Source: Dirofilaria immitis
Taxonomy: Eukaryota; Nematoda; Chromadorea; Rhabditida; Onchocercidae
Assembly (NCBI GenBank): GCA_024305405.1
Contig: JAKNDB010000069.1
Span: 1-64,000 of the forward strand
Length of the DNA: 64,000 nucleotides
Direction of reading: 5' to 3'
The notes under the pieces were generated by a model, which saw nothing but the letters and a program-made list of their open reading frames with translations, made no database searches and had not been told where the DNA came from. Below are positions 61,301 to 64,000 of the stretch, piece after piece. Both the position numbers and the translations under genes were made by a program. Every line of letters starts with the position of its first letter. Position 1 is the stretch's first letter.

Positions 61301-64000
61301 TTTTTTTGATTGAACTTTTCAAATTTTTATCAATTATTTCTATCTTTTATTGCATTTGCTAATTAATTATTCAATTTTGAGAACAATTTTTTCAAGTTTG
61401 TTCATTACTCTATGGAATATTCCTGATATTTTTTTATCAACATATATATTTATAGTTGAGAGAGTTAATATATATATATATATAGTTTTCATTCCTTAAT
61501 GATTTCAATTTTGAATTTTAAAATAGTTGGCTTAATACTGTAGCAAAAATTTATTTTAATTAAACTAACCATTTTATTATCAGTTTTATATAATTATTGT
61601 TTTCATTATTATCATTAGTATTAATAAGAGTACATCTTGTAAATTATATTTATTATTTCTCATTTACAATATTTTATGTTTTTCGATATTATGTATTATC
61701 ATATCAGATAAACATATCACTAATGCCGAATACGATAAAAAAAATTTTAAAACTTGTTATTAAAACGAAAGATCAGCAATTGTTTGATAATTTCGAATTT
61801 TTCAAAGAATGAACTTTGATGTTGTCATTTTTCTTCTTTTTTTGCTATATCCCTTCCTTTTTAATGATATCTATATTTTTCGCAGTACCAATTTACTTAT
61901 AAAATAAATTAAATTAATATATAATAAAATTTACATCATCAATTAAATCATCCAATTTGAAAACAACGATGCATTTGTTAAGCGGAATTGATTTTGATAT
62001 GGTACGAAGTGGTACATTTATCTTTTCTTCAACAATATTCCGTATTATTTTACAAAATCTTGATGGTAATTGTTTTCGAATTTGTTGTTCCACAATACTC
62101 TATAATAACGATAATTAAGTAACTTATTATGATATAATTTCATTATAATATTTAAAAAAAATACATTCTTAATCTTATGAAAAAAAATTTGTCCAATAAA
62201 TTAATAATTCATTCATTCAATACTAATAAAAAATTTCGTTTTGAAAAAAAAATTTTAATCCATCTTTGTGTAAATTATTCGATACCATCCATAATTTCAT
62301 TTAAAAATTTGTTTGTTTGTTTGAGGATAAATTCGTCTAATTAAATAGATAGTAAAGAAGTGATATATTTCCTTATCCAATAAATTTTCCTCAACTTTTT
62401 AAATAAAAGATGTACACACACATACACACACACAGCTGTATTTTGAAATTATTTCAACTTCGAATATTTAGTGCAAACAAAAATCGAACATATCGAGTTT
62501 AACGCAAAAATGACAATAATTATTACCAAAGATATGATAACTATTGATTAAGTAAATTAGTAATATAATTAAATCAAATATTTAATGATTAAAATATTAA
62601 TTTTCTCTTCAGTTCTAGTCTAATTAATGATTATATTTCAAAATAAGCATGTATAAATTCAAATCTCAGCTTGACCTGAGTAACATATTATTATTACTAT
62701 TATTACATATATCATATTCAATTTTAAAAATTATTGCATGAATCTGTTTAAAAAATATGATAAGAAATCGTTATTTTTACACAATACTTAATTGCCGTAA
62801 TTAATTAAGGAATCATATTTGAATATTTTAAATATTGTTTTTATAAATAAATCTATCAACTTACCTGAAAATTAGAGTTGAAAACATTCCCAAAAGACTA
62901 TCATTTTTGAACAAAACATCGGTAAAACCGATAGATGTATAACATCGAATGATACGAACATATGATGATCCGTTTAATGTACGATGAACAGTTAATTGAA
63001 TTGTTGAAGAAGTCTATAATTATTCTTATCTTTAATTTCATTATAAATATAACCAATCAAAGGTAACATAGAGAAAACTGGCAATATATCGTAGGAGCCC
63101 AGTTTTTATTCGATGGATGGCCAAGATCCTGAGAGATATAAACAGTATATACTCTGAAAACTGAAATTATCACGATTGATCAAAGGAAGAAATCATTTTA
63201 CAATTTCTTTATAAGTGTCAATTTAAAAATATTTGAAAAATTATTGATAGTTAAAATTTATGATCAATATAATAACTTATTTTAACCTGATAGAAACGAG
63301 TAAATATTGTGTTATTGAGTGTAATAGGAAATACTGCACCAATTTCTCCTTCAAGATTTCCTTCTATTCTGAAATCTCGATGTTCTGAATATAACAATTA
63401 ATCGAATGATTCCATTTTCCATAGAAGTTACTTAAATCACGCTGATTTTGTATACTTTCACACTTTTTAACAGCCAATAATTATTATTATGATTCTTTCG
63501 ATGCTAATTTCAAAATATTATTATTTTTCAAATTTAATTTAATATTTTTAAATTGCAGAAAAGAGCTAAAAAAATAAAATATTAAAATTTTGCATGACAA
63601 CCACAAATGTTTTAAAATAACATAGATTACCTTTACAATACTTACTCAAAATCGAGATTTCGAATGGCGAGAATGAGACGATTGGGTGGTGCAGGATGAA
63701 GTGATATCAATTGTGGGCATCTGTATCTTGAAATGGCCAAATTCGAAATTCTAATGCAACCGTTAAGCTGAAATAAAATTTTTTTTTAAATATTTGTTAT
63801 TATTTTATCAAATTATTTTACTATTAATTATCATTTTCCGAATGAAATTTTTTTAATTCGAAAACAAATTTAAAAATTTGAAGTATGTTAAGGAGTCAGT
63901 TACTTCTTGAAAACATTTTTTTGATGATGGTATTTGAAGACGTCTAATTTCATCATTGATAATTGGACCAGCAAGAAGACTGGCATATGAGAAGCCTTTT
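58309..64000 (-). CDS. BPI/LBP-family lipid-binding protein, 3' part (5' end beyond window)
   Basis: These secreted proteins bind lipids through two BPI domains. Exons from the right edge: 63904-64000 onward, 63646-63767, 63287-63384, 62865-63013, 61935-62097, 60974-61195, 60393-60622, about 60003-60112, 59387-59664, 58716-58954, 58309-58482. The N-terminal BPI domain is seen from KGFSYASLLAGPIINDEI through IRISN and RNLDF to LPSRFC and NKCIVVFKLDD. A Ser-rich linker exon (60974-61195) follows, then the C-terminal domain (MLDILIGDYTANSLLYY, FRIGPETPKIGELL, LGICIG, NGTARVNLQL, FGVTSSTICR and stop). The acidic/basic low-complexity insert in 59387-59664 is unusual. That exon misses a G (59488-59490) and an A (59451-59455). 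The junctions after 63646 and between 60003 and 59664 are also unresolved. Confidence 0.82.
60253..60305 (-). repeat. Partial duplicate of a BPI-gene exon
   Basis: About 52 bp almost identical to 60045-60097 in the adjacent exon, covering the codons for FRIGPETPKIGELL (here FGIGPETPKIGGLL). It sits about 208 bp upstream in gene direction, in the intron, without its own acceptor in the same position. It looks like a recent local duplication of an exon piece. Confidence 0.75.
61467..61486 (+). repeat. (TA)n microsatellite
   Basis: Short tatata run within an intron of the BPI-like gene. Confidence 0.8.
62412..62434 (+). repeat. (CA)n microsatellite
   Basis: Short interrupted acacac run within an intron of the BPI-like gene. 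Confidence 0.8.

Noticed and set aside
61597..61812. 71-codon plus-strand frame
   Set aside because: It lies inside an intron of the minus-strand BPI-like gene, is AT-driven, and has no recognisable domain.
1..64000. Prokaryotic elements, CRISPR, or a virus or transposon with coding capacity
   Set aside because: No repeat-spacer array, no reverse transcriptase, transposase or capsid-like frame, and gene structure is typical of a nematode nucleus.

Overview
This is nuclear DNA from an AT-rich, intron-rich nematode. The best guess is a spirurid or filarial worm: gene families and exon structures look nematode, several genes begin a few bases after a good 3' splice site (as in SL trans-splicing), and one carboxypeptidase ends in a ShK/ShKT domain. 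Species cannot be fixed from the sequence. Almost all coding potential is in short exons (70-330 bp), so long ORFs are misleading; I rebuilt exons by hand from homology, GT/AG sites and phase.

Layout. (1) 1-10 kb: a small unrecognised minus-strand gene (5752-7736) inside an old inverted duplication. A decayed copy lies on the plus strand at 1.0-1.7 kb, another fragment at about 9.36-9.45 kb, and a decayed fragment of the neighbouring BUD22 gene at 4.26-4.98 kb. (2) 10.9-19.3 kb: three minus-strand housekeeping genes about 1 kb apart: guanylate kinase (nucleotide metabolism), TFB1M-type mitochondrial 12S rRNA dimethyltransferase (mitoribosome assembly) and a BUD22/SRFBP1 homologue (family linked to cytosolic small-subunit rRNA processing). 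(3) 19.3-24.3 kb: intergenic. (4) 24.3-30.1 kb and 45.9-55.9 kb: two tandem paralogous M14 zinc carboxypeptidases with matching exon structure, separated by about 15.7 kb of very AT-rich DNA in which I see only repeats. The second gene has a secretion signal, a CPB-like specificity residue, a Thr/Ser/Arg-rich tail and a C-terminal ShKT domain. (5) 58.3-64.0 kb: the 3' part of a minus-strand BPI/LBP-family lipid-binding protein gene that runs off the right edge.

The most useful observation is technical. Guanylate kinase, BUD22, carboxypeptidase 1 and the BPI gene each contain two or three single-base breaks. Nine are losses of one base in a base run, and each can be repaired by lengthening that run by one. 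After repair guanylate kinase is 197 aa and BUD22 358 aa, with every exon phase matching. This looks like homopolymer under-calling in the assembly rather than decay of four genes, while TFB1M needs no repair.

I found no prokaryotic system, CRISPR array, complete transposon or convincing new molecular system. The best leads are the unrecognised duplicated gene, a possible alternative last exon of guanylate kinase, and the divergence of the carboxypeptidase pair.
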